NCBI GenBank assembly: GCA_031409515.1
Contig: JANNXJ010000042.1
Span: forward strand, 1 to 51,377
Direction of reading: 5' to 3'
DNA length: 51,377 bases
Origin: SHZI01 sp031409515
GTDB taxonomy: Bacteria > Pseudomonadota > Gammaproteobacteria > Steroidobacterales > GCA-2729495
The notes below the pieces were generated by a model, which was given only the letters and a program-made list of their open reading frames with translations, was not told where the DNA came from and did not search any database. Positions 51,326-51,377 of the stretch are shown here, one piece after another. Made by a program: the position numbers and the translations under genes. Position 1 is the first letter of the stretch, and every line of letters begins with the position of its first letter.

Positions 51326-51377
51326 GTAGGAGCGCCTTTAGGCGCGATCCACTTCTGAATTGAGAGATGGGATCGCG
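51326..51377. repeat. REP element 3, partial at window end
   Basis: Begins GTAGGAGCGCCTTTAGGCGC, identical to the left unit of element 2, and reaches GGGATCGCG, the start of the inverted right unit, at the window edge. It lies 31 bases after the pilB stop in non-coding DNA. Confidence 0.85.

Overview
This is a GC-rich, densely coding chromosomal segment of a gammaproteobacterium. The order nadE-sucD-sucC / pilS-pilR-pilA-pilB, the GTAG-headed REP repeats, the long TonB-dependent receptor and the many small redox enzymes suggest the Xanthomonadales-Nevskiales-Steroidobacterales side of the class. This placement is an inference from gene content; no rRNA or tRNA gene is present to test it. About 43 protein genes fill the window and no gene-free stretch exceeds 300 bases.

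Bases 1-6022 hold the 3' part of a nonribosomal peptide synthetase: end of a condensation domain, then A-PCP-C-A-PCP-thioesterase. The thioesterase has a cysteine in place of the usual serine. The gene overlaps, tail to tail, a luciferase-like monooxygenase gene. Bases 5973-13042 form a divergent redox cluster: TTG-started MFS transporter and LLM oxidoreductase leftward; flavin reductase, alpha/beta hydrolase, second LLM oxidoreductase and second flavin-reductase-like protein rightward. A second hydrolase faces them. Bases 13053-24630 continue with accessory metabolism: ASCH protein, DUF1838, two glutathione transferases, DUF2237, a LysR regulator, an outer-membrane protein, two lipoproteins (one an amidohydrolase), a Tat-exported molybdopterin lipoprotein with its cytochrome b, a BrnT/BrnA toxin-antitoxin pair, a fatty-acid-hydroxylase-type membrane protein, a PPOX-fold protein and a DUF1348 protein.

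Bases 24654-31616 are a possible sensing and uptake module. A TonB-dependent receptor and an unrecognised polytopic membrane protein share a four-base overlap and are divergent from a membrane-bound LytTR regulator, which is followed by a HupE/UreJ-type protein, a membrane-anchored partner and a double GNAT acetyltransferase. Bases 31622-36016 are a leftward RNA operon, rnd-dbpA-VF530-(RluA+RlmK-like fusion), in which each junction is a four-base stop/start overlap. Bases 36113-41600 hold a DUF4404 gene, a 939-residue exported protein of unknown family and a TIR-TM-TPR protein.

Bases 41697-51294 are conserved chromosomal genes: nadE (apparently CTG-started), sucD, sucC, then the type IV pilus genes pilS, pilR, pilA (behind a sigma-54 promoter, followed by a strong terminator) and pilB. 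Three REP elements lie here; one supplies the last 13 codons and the stop of sucC, and one is inserted in frame in pilR.

The best leads for undescribed biology are the cysteine thioesterase with no histidine at the usual place, the overlapping RNA operon that contains VF530, the TIR-TM-TPR gene between nadE and a novel exported protein, the LytTR/membrane protein/receptor unit, and the protein-coding REPs.
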